Part shown: positions 10,996 through 19,604 of the stretch, in pieces
How positions within the stretch are numbered: position 1 is the first letter of the stretch
Layout: the number at the start of each line of letters is the position of its first letter
DNA from: Streptomyces sp. NBC_00536
Lineage (GTDB): Bacteria > Actinomycetota > Actinomycetes > Streptomycetales > Streptomycetaceae
Assembly: GCF_036346295.1 (NCBI RefSeq)
Contig: NZ_CP107819.1
Location: forward strand, 6,076,001-6,140,000
DNA: 64,000 bases
Direction of reading: 5' to 3'
Made by a program: the position numbers and the translations under genes
The notes under the pieces: generated by a model
The model's input: the letters and a program-made list of their open reading frames with translations, nothing else
Told to the model about the DNA's origin: nothing
The model's database searches: none

Positions 10996-11009
10996 GTTTC
11001 CCGGGAAAC
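10996..11009. promoter_or_regulatory. 14-bp perfect palindrome
   Basis: GTTTCCCGGGAAAC is fully palindromic. A TAGGCT -10-like box follows at 11020-11025, before the membrane-anchored protein gene. It may be an operator; the regulator is unknown. Confidence 0.45.
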
Positions 11010-11065
11010 GATCACCGGTTAGGCTCCACCGGCGCACAACGGGTGCGAACGCCGAGGTGGGGGAC

Positions 11066-11758
11066 ATGGTCGACGAGAACGCCGGATCCGAGAAGGGCAT
11101 GAGCGCGGGGGCCCAGGTGGTCGCCGCCGTGGTGACGGTGGGGGGTCTGTTCGCCGCGCTGTGGGGCCTGGGGGTGGGTTCCGGCAGCGCGGCGAACGCG
11201 GACAAGCCAGCCACCTGTTCGGCGTCGCACAGCGCGCCGCCGAGCTCCCAGGACGTCACCGGGGATCAGATGTGCGCGGCGCTGAACCGGCCCGACCTGG
11301 CGACGCTGCTCGGCGTACCGGGCGAGCACGCGGTGACCGCCTGGGGCAGCGACGGCGTCGTGGAACGCCCCGACGGCACCAAGAAGGCCACCCCCGGGGC
11401 CGAGGTCCAGCTGAAGACCCACCACGTGAAGCTCTCGTCGTCCTACGACAAGTTCCCGGTCGGCCAGCTGGCCGACCTGCTGGGCAGCACGGCGCAGAAG
11501 CAGACGGTGCTCGGACACGCGGCGGTCTTCTCCTCGGACCGGACCATCGCCCTCACCTTCAACCTGGGCGGCGGCAAGGGCAGCTCGGCCCCCGGCGTCA
11601 TGGCCCGCAGCCTGCTGATCGCCAAGGACGCGAAGGACAGCGGCGGCTCCTTCGAACTCGTCGTCTGGCGCCAGGACGGCCTGCTGCCCGACGACGCGGC
11701 GTTGATCCGCGTCGCCGAACAGGTGCTCCCGACCGTCCCGGGCTGGAGCGCCACCTGA
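11066..11758 (+). CDS. Membrane-anchored extracytoplasmic protein (possibly DUF6215-type)
   Basis: A 230-residue protein with a short charged N-terminus, one membrane segment (A-Q-V-V-A-A-V-V-T-V-G-G-L-F-A-A-L-W-G-L, about residues 17-36) and an outside region with two cysteines (T-C-S-A-S-H and Q-M-C-A-A-L). The pattern recalls a Streptomyces family I believe is DUF6215, of unknown function; that match is uncertain. ATG 11066 is chosen because GAGG sits 8 bases upstream; GTG 11057 is also in frame. No enzymatic motif is visible. Confidence 0.75.
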   Translation: MVDENAGSEKGMSAGAQVVAAVVTVGGLFAALWGLGVGSGSAANADKPATCSASHSAPPSSQDVTGDQMCAALNRPDLATLLGVPGEHAVTAWGSDGVVERPDGTKKATPGAEVQLKTHHVKLSSSYDKFPVGQLADLLGSTAQKQTVLGHAAVFSSDRTIALTFNLGGGKGSSAPGVMARSLLIAKDAKDSGGSFELVVWRQDGLLPDDAALIRVAEQVLPTVPGWSAT

Positions 11759-11786
11759 CGCGGCGGGGCCGCTGATCTCAGTGACC

Positions 11787-12746
11787 TCAGTGGGGGATCC
11801 GGAGTGACGGCCGCGTGACGATCTCCTCGCGATACTCCTCGATGGCGAGACTCACCTGCCGGATCAGGTGGGTGTTCTCGATCAGGTCCAGGTAGTGGCA
11901 GTGACGCGCGACTCCCGGCAGGTCGAAGGCGAAGTACAGCGACATCAGCGGATTGATGAACAGCTCGCTGCCGCGGGTGCGATCGGTGAACCGCACGTCA
12001 CCGAACGCGCCGCGGACCGCCGCCGCGATCGATCCGTTGACGATGCTCGGGCGCTCCGGCGTGTGTGCCTGGGCGTAGGCGACGGCATCGAGGAACATCG
12101 CCCCCTCGCGCGTCGCGCGGGAGAGGGAGAAGGCGCCGAGGTAGGCGCCCGCGCGCTCCAGCGCTGCGATGTTCTCCAGCACGAGCGCGTGGCTCACCCC
12201 GTGGTAGGTGTCCACCCCGAAGCCGGCCGAAACCACGAGCCGTTCCGGTACGTCGTCCAGCCCGGCCAGCGCCGCCACGCTGGCCAGGTCCTCCTCCGGG
12301 GTGCCCAGGCCCGCTTCGTCACCCCGCATGAGGATGTCCGTACCGCCGTCGACCAGGACCACCGCGTCGATGGCGTGGTGATCGATCAGGGCCCGGTAGG
12401 CGGCGCGCAGGGGCTGGACGCCGAGCAGCGGGAAGGCGTACACGGTGCTCGGCAGGCCGTGCAGCTTGAGCCAGCCGGCGAGGACGCGCTCCGGGAAGTA
12501 GCTCTGGTGCGGGGCCGAGCCGGGAGTGACCGCGGCGACGTCCGGGGCGAGCCAGTCCTCGACCGGAAGACCGCCCAGGGAACTGAAGGAGAGGTTGGCG
12601 AGGTGCACCTCCTTTCCCTGCTCGCGCAGCGACAGGGCGAGCGGGATCCCCGCGAATATGTCGAAGCCGCCGCCCGCGCCGGCCACCAGTACGCGTTCTG
12701 CTGATGCGAGGCGGGCGAAGAGCGGGTTGGTGTGGAGGAAGCTCAT
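11787..12746 (-). CDS. DUF1152-family protein
   Basis: A 319-residue protein with an N-terminal nucleotide-binding-like strand and glycine loop (V-L-V-A-G-A-G-G-G-F-D-I-F-A-G-I-P), and a V-V-L-V-D-G-G-T-D-I-L-M-R-G-D-E segment near the middle. These match the DUF1152 family, whose function is unknown to me. The Gly-rich loop and acidic cluster suggest a nucleotide or metal ligand; this is inference. ATG 12746 (MSFLHT) is used; ATG 12755 is in frame. It is convergent with the gene before it and divergent from the N-acetyltransferase gene. Confidence 0.85.
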   Translation of the reverse strand: MSFLHTNPLFARLASAERVLVAGAGGGFDIFAGIPLALSLREQGKEVHLANLSFSSLGGLPVEDWLAPDVAAVTPGSAPHQSYFPERVLAGWLKLHGLPSTVYAFPLLGVQPLRAAYRALIDHHAIDAVVLVDGGTDILMRGDEAGLGTPEEDLASVAALAGLDDVPERLVVSAGFGVDTYHGVSHALVLENIAALERAGAYLGAFSLSRATREGAMFLDAVAYAQAHTPERPSIVNGSIAAAVRGAFGDVRFTDRTRGSELFINPLMSLYFAFDLPGVARHCHYLDLIENTHLIRQVSLAIEEYREEIVTRPSLRIPH

Positions 12747-12807
12747 GGCGATCATTGTGCGGGGCGCACCGGATGGGCGCCTTCGGTTAAAAGGGAGCGG
12801 GGGAGTC

Positions 12808-13638
12808 ATGTGGAGCGGTGACGAGCTGGATCTGGACGCCTATCTGGAACGGATCGGACACACCGGGGAACTCGCCCCGGACCTGGACACGTTGTACGCG
12901 GTACACCGGGCGCACACCGCCGCCATACCCTTCGAGAGCCTCGACGTCCTGCTCGGCCGCCCCATCGCGCTCGACGTCAAGAGCATCGAGGACAAGCTCG
13001 TGCGCAGCCGCCGCGGCGGGTACTGCTACGAGCAGAACACGCTGCTCGCCGCCGCCTTGGAGCGGATCGGCTTCACCGTCGCCGGGCGCGGCGCCCGCAA
13101 CCGGACCCGCGGTGATGTGCTGCTGCCGGTCACCCATGCCGTCCTCGTGGTCACCGTGGACGGTGAACCCTGGCTGTGCGACGCGGGTTTCGGGCACCAG
13201 GGGCCGCGCGAGCCCGTCCCGCTCGGTCGGCCGGGCGCCGAGGTGGTCCAAGGGGAATGGACGTACGCCGTCCGCGAGGAGGCCGACGGCCTGCTCGTAC
13301 TGACCTTCCTGCGCGAGGGCGCCTGGCGGGACCTGTACGCCTTCGGCCCGCAGCCCGCCCACCCCGTCGACTACGTGCTGATGAACCACTACAGCTCCAC
13401 GCACCCCCGGTCCGCGTTCATCGGGCAGCTCGTCGCGCACCGGCCCGCGGTGCCCGGAGCCGCCCACCGGCTCTCGTTCGTCCGCGACGAACTCACCCGG
13501 CTCCACCCCGACGGACGGACCGAGCGGCGCCGGATCGCACCCGACGAGCTGACCGGGATCCTCGACCGGGAGTTCGGGATCCGGCTGTCCGAGCGGGACG
13601 CGGATGAACTGGTGCGGATGTACCGGGCCGAGTACTGA
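12808..13638 (+). CDS. Arylamine N-acetyltransferase
   Basis: A 276-residue NAT. The catalytic triad is visible: Cys73 in R-G-G-Y-C-Y-E, His110 in T-H-A-V-L, and Asp125 in D-A-G-F-G. The N-terminal P-F-E-S-L-D is also typical. It moves an acetyl group from acetyl-CoA to arylamines or hydrazines. ATG 12808 is preceded by GGGGGAG. NAT homologues such as RifF close macrolactams, but this copy lies about 12 kb from the PKS cluster among housekeeping genes, and nothing links it to the cluster. Confidence 0.93.
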   Translation: MWSGDELDLDAYLERIGHTGELAPDLDTLYAVHRAHTAAIPFESLDVLLGRPIALDVKSIEDKLVRSRRGGYCYEQNTLLAAALERIGFTVAGRGARNRTRGDVLLPVTHAVLVVTVDGEPWLCDAGFGHQGPREPVPLGRPGAEVVQGEWTYAVREEADGLLVLTFLREGAWRDLYAFGPQPAHPVDYVLMNHYSSTHPRSAFIGQLVAHRPAVPGAAHRLSFVRDELTRLHPDGRTERRRIAPDELTGILDREFGIRLSERDADELVRMYRAEY

Positions 13639-13671
13639 CCCGGGCCGCGCTGGGCACCGTACGATGGCGCG

Positions 13672-14277
13672 GTGCTGGTCAAGTGGATTCGCTGCACGGT
13701 GACGGACCGACGCGGGTTCGAACGGGGGCAGCGGAAATGGGCGGGGCTGCCGGGTGAACCGGGATTCCGGGGGCAGGGCGGCGGCTGGAGCCGGGGCCGG
13801 CAAGGAGTCGCGCATGTCTTCGCGTTCTGGGAGAGCCGTTCGTTCTACGACTCCTTCATGGCGCGTTCGTACGACCGGCTGGCCGCGGCCCAGCACGGCA
13901 CGTACACCAACCCCCGGGTCACCCTCTTCGACCACCGCTTCGACGTGAAGACCGGGTTCGAACCGCGCTTCACCGACGCCGACGTGGTGCGCGTGGCGCA
14001 CTGCCGGGTCCGCGAGGGCCGGACGGACCACTTCGCGCTCATGCAGGAGAAGGTGTGGAATCCGGCCATGGCGGGCTCGCCGGGGATGCTGCGCGGGCTC
14101 TTCGGAGAGGCCCCCGGCCGGGAGTTCCTGGTGCTGTCCATGTGGCACGCGGCGGCCGAGCACGGCAAGTACCGTCAGGAACGGGTCGAGCGGCTCTCCC
14201 TGCGCGCGCAGACCGAGGCCGACGTCGAGGCGCTGACCGGCGACGTCGTCGACCTGGAACCCTCCTGGACGGTCTGA
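13672..14277 (+). CDS. YdbC/DUF4937-like protein
   Basis: A 201-residue protein starting at GTG 13672 (VLVKWIRCTV). The W-x-G-L-x-G-x-P-G-F-R-G-Q-G-G-G-W segment, F-A-F-W-E-S-R-S-F-Y-D-S-F-M and H-Q/D-x-x-Y motifs match a DUF4937 (B. subtilis YdbC-like) family with an antibiotic-monooxygenase-like fold in two halves. Function unknown. It lies 33 bases after the arylamine N-acetyltransferase gene and may be cotranscribed. Confidence 0.75.
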   Translation: MLVKWIRCTVTDRRGFERGQRKWAGLPGEPGFRGQGGGWSRGRQGVAHVFAFWESRSFYDSFMARSYDRLAAAQHGTYTNPRVTLFDHRFDVKTGFEPRFTDADVVRVAHCRVREGRTDHFALMQEKVWNPAMAGSPGMLRGLFGEAPGREFLVLSMWHAAAEHGKYRQERVERLSLRAQTEADVEALTGDVVDLEPSWTV

Positions 14278-14381
14278 GCGCGCGGCCGCGAGCGGTGTGA
14301 CCGTAGGAATGTCGCCTTGACCACACGCGTGATCGGCGCGCTCCGGTCGTCCGGTGGCGATGGCCGGATTAGGGTCGTGGG

Positions 14382-15041
14382 ATGGCACGACCGCGGCGCA
14401 TCGTCCTCGTCCGGCACGGGGAATCGGAGGGCAATGCCGACGACTCGGTGTACGAGCGAGAGCCGGACCACGCCCTGCGGATGACCCGTACCGGGCACGA
14501 GCAGGCCGCCGCCACGGGCGAGCGGCTGCGGGCCCTCTTCGGCGACGAGCCGGTCAGCGCCTACCTCTCCCCGTACCGGCGCACCCTGCAGACCTTCCGT
14601 GATCTGAAGCTGGACCCGTCGCGGGTGCGGGTGCGGGAGGAACCGCGGCTGCGCGAGCAGGACTGGGGCAACTGGCAGGACCGCGACGACGTCCGGCTCC
14701 AGAAGGCCTACCGGGACGCGTACGGGCACTTCTTCTACCGCTTCGCGCAGGGCGAGTCGGGGGCCGACGTCTACGACCGGGTCGGGTCCTTCCTGGAGAG
14801 CCTCTACCGCAGCTTCGAGGCCCCCGACCACCCGCCGAACGTACTGCTGGTGACCCACGGGCTGACGATGCGGCTGTTCTGCATGCGCTGGTTCCACTGG
14901 TCCGTGGCCGAGTTCGAATGCCTGTCGAACCCCCCGAACGGTGACTTCCGGGTACTGCGGCTGGGGGACGACGACCGCTATCGGATGGACCGCCCATTTG
15001 AACGGTGGACCACGCCCGAGCCCTACGACCTGGACGGCTAG
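14382..15041 (+). CDS. Histidine phosphatase family protein (phosphoglycerate mutase-like)
   Basis: A 219-residue protein with L-V-R-H-G-E-S-E-G-N at the N-terminus; His12 is the predicted phospho-histidine. The partner V-T-H-G-L-T-M-R holds the second catalytic His, and R-E-Q-D-W-G-N-W is a typical third motif. The specific phosphate ester is not predictable. TAGGGT at 14370-14375 lies 7 bases before ATG 14382, so the mRNA may be leaderless. The ADP-ribosylglycohydrolase gene follows 11 bases later, probably in one operon. Confidence 0.9.
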   Translation: MARPRRIVLVRHGESEGNADDSVYEREPDHALRMTRTGHEQAAATGERLRALFGDEPVSAYLSPYRRTLQTFRDLKLDPSRVRVREEPRLREQDWGNWQDRDDVRLQKAYRDAYGHFFYRFAQGESGADVYDRVGSFLESLYRSFEAPDHPPNVLLVTHGLTMRLFCMRWFHWSVAEFECLSNPPNGDFRVLRLGDDDRYRMDRPFERWTTPEPYDLDG

Positions 15042-15052
15042 AGTGACCCGCG

Positions 15053-15964
15053 ATGACCCCTGAACCCACTTCCGACCGGCGCTACGCACGCGCCTTGGCC
15101 AGCCTGCGCGGGCTGGCCCTGGGGGACGCGCTGGGCTCCCAGTTCTTCGTCCCCGCCAACTACCCGCTGCTCAAGCGGCGCGAGCTGCCGCCCGGGCCCT
15201 GGCAGTGGACCGACGACACCGAGATGGCCTGCTCGGTCGCCGCCGTCCTCGCCGACCACGGGCGGATCGACCAGGACGCGCTGGCCGGCTCCTTCGCGGA
15301 TCACCACGACTTCGACCGCGGCTACGGGCCCGCCGTCAACCGCATGCTGCGGCTCGTGCGCGAGGGCCAGGACTGGCGCGAGCTGTCCTCGGCCCTGTTC
15401 AACGGGCAGGGCTCGTGGGGCAACGGCGCCGCGATGCGCATCGCCCCGCTCGGCGCCTGGTACGCCGACGACCCGGAGCAGGCCACCCACCAGGCGGAGA
15501 TCTCCGCCTACACAACGCACCAGCACCGCGAGGCCGTGTGCGGGGCGATGGCGGTGGCCGCCGCGGCCGCGCTGGCGGCGGCGCCGGCCGGACCGCCGAC
15601 GCCCGGAGACCTGCTGGACGGGGTGATCGCACTGGTGCCCCGCAGCGCGGTCGGCGCCGGAGTGCGCCGTGCGCGGGACATGCTGGACTACGCCGACGCC
15701 ACCACCGTGGCGGCGGTACTGGGCTGCGGACGGCGCACCAGCGCCCACGACACGGTGCCCTTCGCCCTGTGGTCGGCCGCGCGCTCGCTGCACGACTACG
15801 AGCAGGCCTTCTGGACGACCGCGCAGGTCGGCGGGGACGTCGACACGACCTGCGCCATCGTCGGCGGGGTGCTGGGCGCGCGCGGTGACCAGGTGCTGCC
15901 GACGGCCTGGCTGGCACAGACGGAGGCCCTGCCCGCGTGGCTGCCGGAGGCCGCGGCGCGTTAG
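15053..15964 (+). CDS. ADP-ribosylglycohydrolase family protein
   Basis: A 303-residue DraG/ARH-like hydrolase. It shows the two metal-binding regions of the family: W-T-D-D-T-E-M-A near residue 50 and G-G-D-V-D-T-T near residue 265. The G-L-A-L-G-D-A-L-G-S start motif and the G-S-W-G-N-G-A-A-M-R-I-A-P-L-G core are also typical. These enzymes remove ADP-ribose from proteins or other acceptors with two Mg ions. ATG 15053 closely follows the phosphatase gene. Confidence 0.93.
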   Translation: MTPEPTSDRRYARALASLRGLALGDALGSQFFVPANYPLLKRRELPPGPWQWTDDTEMACSVAAVLADHGRIDQDALAGSFADHHDFDRGYGPAVNRMLRLVREGQDWRELSSALFNGQGSWGNGAAMRIAPLGAWYADDPEQATHQAEISAYTTHQHREAVCGAMAVAAAAALAAAPAGPPTPGDLLDGVIALVPRSAVGAGVRRARDMLDYADATTVAAVLGCGRRTSAHDTVPFALWSAARSLHDYEQAFWTTAQVGGDVDTTCAIVGGVLGARGDQVLPTAWLAQTEALPAWLPEAAAR

Positions 15965-16117
15965 CCGGTGGCCCCGCGTGGACGGGCCCGTGGATTGTCA
16001 CGGTCCTGCCACAGGCGACTTCCCGATCGGTCGAACGCGCAAGTCAGGAACCTACTCTGACCGCTTCGCCGCCCCACTGCCGGGTGATCGGGGGGCGGTT
16101 GCCGGGGAGGGGATCCA

Positions 16118-17821
16118 ATGACGGAGCAGAAACCCGACGGGGCCGATGGGGTCGACGGGGCCAAGGGGGCGGCCGCGCCGCCCGGTCCGGCCGCCGCGCC
16201 GCCCGCCCAGCCGACCGTGGAGCAGGCCAGGATGGCCCAGCACTGGGAACGGCAGCGGTACTGGGAGGCGCAGCAGGCCGCCCGCCAGGCGGAGCGTCTG
16301 GCGAGGAAGCGGGCCAGGGCCGACGGCTGGTCCACCGCGCTGCGGCCCGCCGAGCCGGCGCCGATCCGCACCGGTACCTTGATCGCCGCCCTGGTGAGCG
16401 GCGTCGCCGCCGCCCTGCTGCTCGGTGACGGGGTCGGTCCGGGGCTGCTGATCGCCGCCGTGCCCGCCGTCGCCGCGGCCTGCGTCGCCGCGCGCGCCGC
16501 CGGGCGCCGGCCCAGGCCCTGGACCCTGGTGTGGGCGGTCGGGAGCCTCGCGCTGCTCGTCGTACCGGCGCTGCGGGAATCCGCCTGGCCCTCCACGCTG
16601 GCGGTCCTCGCCGCGATCGGGCTCGGCGCCCTCGCCCTCTCCGGCAGCCGGACCTGGCCGGGGGTACTGCTCAGCCCGCTCGGGTTCCTCGAAGCGGCGC
16701 CGACCGGGCTCCGCTGGGCGTGGCAGGGGCTGCGGGCCCGCCGCGGCGGGAACGGCCGCGACTGGTGGCCCGTTGTCAGAGCAGGGGGAGTGGGGCTCGC
16801 CCTGCTGGTGGTCTTCGGCACCCTGTTCGCGTCCGCCGACGCGGCCTTCGCCGATGTCCTCGGCGGGCTGGTCCCCGAGGTGTCCGGCTCGGACGGTCCG
16901 GTCCGGGTGCTGCTCTTCGTGCTCGGGGTGGTCGTGGCCCTCGCGGCCGCCCGCGCCGCCGGGGCTCCGCTGCGCTGGGACCGGGTCACTGTGGCCGCCG
17001 GGAAGCCCCGCTCCCGGGTGGAATGGGCCCTTCCGCTGGTGCTGCTCGACCTGCTCTTCGCCGGCTTCATCGGCGTCCAGCTCGCCGTCCTGCTCGGCGG
17101 GTACGACAAGGTGAAGGAGCGCACCGGGCTGCTCCCCGCCGAGTACGCCCGGCAGGGCTTCTGGCAGCTCCTGTGGGCCACCGTGCTCACCCTCGTCGTG
17201 ATCGGCCTCGCGCTGCGCTGGGCGCCGCGTTCCGGACCCGGGGACAAGCGGCTCGTCCGCGGGGTGCTGGGCGCCCTGTGCCTGCTCACGCTGGTCGTGG
17301 TGGCCTCCGCGGTGCGCCGCATGGACTTCTACGTGCACGCCTTCGGGCTGACCCGGCTGCGGGTCTCGGTGGTCACGATGGAGCTGTGGCTCGGGGTGGT
17401 GATCGTACTGATCATCGCGGCCGGGATCTTCGGTGCGCGGTGGCTGCCGAGGGCCGTGATGGCGAGCGCGGGGGTGACCGTACTCGTCTTCGGCCTGCTC
17501 TCGCCCGACGGGATGATCGCGGAGAGCAATGTGACCCGCTTCGAGGAGCAGGGCGAGATCGACCTCGCCTACTTCCAGTCGCTCTCCGCGGACGCGGTCC
17601 CCGCCCTCGACCGGCTGCCGGAACCGGAACGATCCTGCGCGCTGCGCGGGATCAACAACGATCTGGCCGCTGAGGGCGAGGTCCCGTGGTACGGGATGAG
17701 CCTCGGCGACCGCCGGGCCCGGGAGATCCTGCGCGAGCGTCCCGTGAAGGTCCTGTACGACACCTGCGCGGGGCTCGGTACGTCCACGGTCCGCCCGGCC
17801 GACGGATCCGGCGGGCGGTGA
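16118..17821 (+). CDS. DUF4153/DUF4173-type multi-pass membrane protein
   Basis: A 567-residue protein. A Pro/Ala-rich and then Arg/Gln-rich cytoplasmic N-terminus (about 85 residues) precedes roughly 10-12 hydrophobic membrane segments. A hydrophilic tail follows with N-V-T-R-F-E-E-Q-G-E-I-D-L-A-Y-F, which I associate with DUF4153/DUF4173 proteins. Function unknown. ATG 16118 has GGGGAGGGG upstream. It ends convergent to the MFS transporter gene. Confidence 0.8.
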   Translation: MTEQKPDGADGVDGAKGAAAPPGPAAAPPAQPTVEQARMAQHWERQRYWEAQQAARQAERLARKRARADGWSTALRPAEPAPIRTGTLIAALVSGVAAALLLGDGVGPGLLIAAVPAVAAACVAARAAGRRPRPWTLVWAVGSLALLVVPALRESAWPSTLAVLAAIGLGALALSGSRTWPGVLLSPLGFLEAAPTGLRWAWQGLRARRGGNGRDWWPVVRAGGVGLALLVVFGTLFASADAAFADVLGGLVPEVSGSDGPVRVLLFVLGVVVALAAARAAGAPLRWDRVTVAAGKPRSRVEWALPLVLLDLLFAGFIGVQLAVLLGGYDKVKERTGLLPAEYARQGFWQLLWATVLTLVVIGLALRWAPRSGPGDKRLVRGVLGALCLLTLVVVASAVRRMDFYVHAFGLTRLRVSVVTMELWLGVVIVLIIAAGIFGARWLPRAVMASAGVTVLVFGLLSPDGMIAESNVTRFEEQGEIDLAYFQSLSADAVPALDRLPEPERSCALRGINNDLAAEGEVPWYGMSLGDRRAREILRERPVKVLYDTCAGLGTSTVRPADGSGGR

Positions 17822-17828
17822 CCGGCTG

Positions 17829-17878
17829 CCGTGGGACCGTACGCGATGTCCGTCGGGGACGTCCGTACGGTCCCACGG
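17829..17878. terminator. Convergent terminator, DUF4153 gene / MFS transporter
   Basis: CCGTGGGACCGTACG at 17829-17843 pairs perfectly over 15 bp with CGTACGGTCCCACGG at 17864-17878; the 20-base loop has a short internal stem. Confidence 0.85.
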
Positions 17879-17909
17879 CGCGGCGGCGCCGCGGGTGCCG
17901 GGCGGGGGC

Positions 17910-19463
17910 TCAGGCCGCCGGGCCCGCCTTCGCGGCCGCGCCGTTGAGGGCTTCCAGGTCGCTCTTGCGGACGCGGATCACCAGCGTCGCCGACAGCAGG
18001 GCGAGGACCGCCATGCCCACGGCGGCGATGAACGCCGTGGAGATCCCCTGGGCCAGCACCGCGTGCCCCCAGACCCCGGGCAGGCGGCCGGTCTCCTTGA
18101 ACGCGGCCAGCTGACCGGGGTCGGCGTGGGCCAGGAAGTCCGGGACCTGCTTCTGCGCCTCGGTGCGGCTGGCGGTGCCGAAGACGGTGACCAGGATGGA
18201 GAGGCCGAGCGAGCCGCCCACCTGCTGGCTGGCGTTGAGCAGTCCGGAGGCCGCACCCGCTTCCTTGGGGGCCACCCCGGAGACCGCGGTCAGGGTGAGG
18301 GTGACGAAGTTGAGGCCCATGCCGAAGCCGAAGAGCAGCATCGGGCCGAGCACCCCGGAGAGGTACGAGGAATCGGTACGGATGAAGGTCAGCCAGGCCA
18401 GACCGCTGCCGACCAGCGAGGAGCCGAGGACCATGAAGGGCTTGGGGCCGTAGCGCGGCAGGAACCGCTGGGAGAGTCCGGCGGCGGTGACGATGGCGAC
18501 GGTCACCGGCAGGAAGGCGAAGCCGGATTCGATCGGGCTGAAGTCCAGGACGTTCTGCACGAACTGGACGATGAAGAAGAACATCCCGAACATCGCCGCG
18601 GCGAGGCCGAGCATGATCAGGTAGGTGCCCGCACGGTTGCGGTCGGCGAACATCCGCAGGGGCGTGATCGGTTCGCGCGCCCGGGACTCGACGAGGGCGA
18701 AGAGCACGAGCAGGACGACGGCGGCGGCGAAGGAGCCCAGGGTCAGGCCGTCGCGCCAGCCGTTCTCGGAGGCGCGGATGAACCCGTAGACGAGCGAGGC
18801 CATTCCGCCGGTGGAGGTGAGGGCGCCCGCGAGGTCGAAGCGGCCGGGGTGGCGTTCGGACTCGGTGATGTACAGCGGGGCGAGGACCGCGATCAGCACG
18901 CCGATGGGGACGTTGACGAAGAGCACCCAGCGCCAGTTGAGCCACTCGGTGAGCATGCCGCCGGTGAGCAGGCCGATGGCGCCGCCACCCGCGGAGACGG
19001 CGGCGAACACCCCGAAGGCCCGGTTGCGCGCGGGTCCTTCGGCGAAGGTCGTGGTGATCAGGGCGAGCGCGGTGGGGGAGGCGATGGCCCCGCCGACTCC
19101 CTGGAGGGCGCGGGCCGCCAGCAGGTGCCAGGGTTCCTGGGCGAAACCGCCGAGCAGGGAGGCCAGGGTGAAGAGCAGGATTCCGGCCATGAACACGCGG
19201 CGCCGGCCGAGGATGTCGCCGGCCCGGCCGCCGAGCAGGAGCAGGCCGCCGAAGGTCAGGGTGTAGGCGCTCAGGACCCAGGAGAGGTCGGTGGTGGAGA
19301 AGGCCAGGGCGTCCTGGATGTGCGGAAGGGCGATGTTCACGATGGTGGCGTCGAGGACGACCATGAGCTGGCACGCGGCGATGACGGCCAGTGCCACGCC
19401 TGGCCGGCCCTCGCGCCGGGCGGCCCCCGGTATCCGAGGCGCGGCGAGTTGCGGACTTGTCAC
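17910..19463 (-). CDS. MFS drug efflux transporter, DHA2 (EmrB/QacA) family
   Basis: A 517-residue, 14-segment major-facilitator pump. The N-terminus has the DHA2 signature V-V-L-D-A-T-I-V-N-I-A-L-P-H-I, then G-G-R-A-G-D-I-L-G-R-R-R (motif A) and a motif C-like G-G-A-I-G-L-L-T-G-G. It probably exports a toxic small molecule by proton antiport. GTG 19463 is chosen because GGGGGGATCCTCA precedes it; longer frames would run through the operators. It is divergent from a TetR gene, with two operators between, so expression is probably induced when the TetR protein binds a ligand. Confidence 0.94.
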   Translation of the reverse strand: MTSPQLAAPRIPGAARREGRPGVALAVIAACQLMVVLDATIVNIALPHIQDALAFSTTDLSWVLSAYTLTFGGLLLLGGRAGDILGRRRVFMAGILLFTLASLLGGFAQEPWHLLAARALQGVGGAIASPTALALITTTFAEGPARNRAFGVFAAVSAGGGAIGLLTGGMLTEWLNWRWVLFVNVPIGVLIAVLAPLYITESERHPGRFDLAGALTSTGGMASLVYGFIRASENGWRDGLTLGSFAAAVVLLVLFALVESRAREPITPLRMFADRNRAGTYLIMLGLAAAMFGMFFFIVQFVQNVLDFSPIESGFAFLPVTVAIVTAAGLSQRFLPRYGPKPFMVLGSSLVGSGLAWLTFIRTDSSYLSGVLGPMLLFGFGMGLNFVTLTLTAVSGVAPKEAGAASGLLNASQQVGGSLGLSILVTVFGTASRTEAQKQVPDFLAHADPGQLAAFKETGRLPGVWGHAVLAQGISTAFIAAVGMAVLALLSATLVIRVRKSDLEALNGAAAKAGPAA

Positions 19464-19486
19464 TGAGGATCCCCCCAAAGTGAAAT

Positions 19487-19506
19487 AGTGAACGCATTCG
19501 TTCACT
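19487..19506. promoter_or_regulatory. TetR operator 1
   Basis: AGTGAACG-CATT-CGTTCACT: perfect 8-bp arms around a 4-base centre, 24 bases upstream of the transporter GTG. It shares the GTGAACG half-site with operator 2. Confidence 0.88.
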
Positions 19507-19532
19507 GCGGGTCCACGGTAGGAGCTGCGATC

Positions 19533-19554
19533 TAGTGAACGCAAGCGTTCACTA
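19533..19554. promoter_or_regulatory. TetR operator 2
   Basis: TAGTGAACGC-AA-GCGTTCACTA: perfect 10-bp arms. Centre-to-centre distance from operator 1 is 47 bases. Its position upstream of the TetR gene suggests autorepression. Confidence 0.88.
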
Positions 19555-19604
19555 AGGCTGAAAACGTGTGCGACCGGCGTGTGGGCCGGGCGGAGGTGGC
19601 GAGA

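Noticed and set aside
12808..13638. Arylamine N-acetyltransferase as macrolactam-forming RifF-like enzyme
   Set aside because: It lies 12 kb from the cluster among housekeeping-type genes, with its own flanks; nothing connects it to the PKS.
17895..19466. Long plus-strand frame opposite the MFS transporter
   Set aside because: It is rich in Gly/Glu/Gln/Asp, the usual antisense composition of a membrane protein gene; the minus-strand product is a clear 14-segment transporter.
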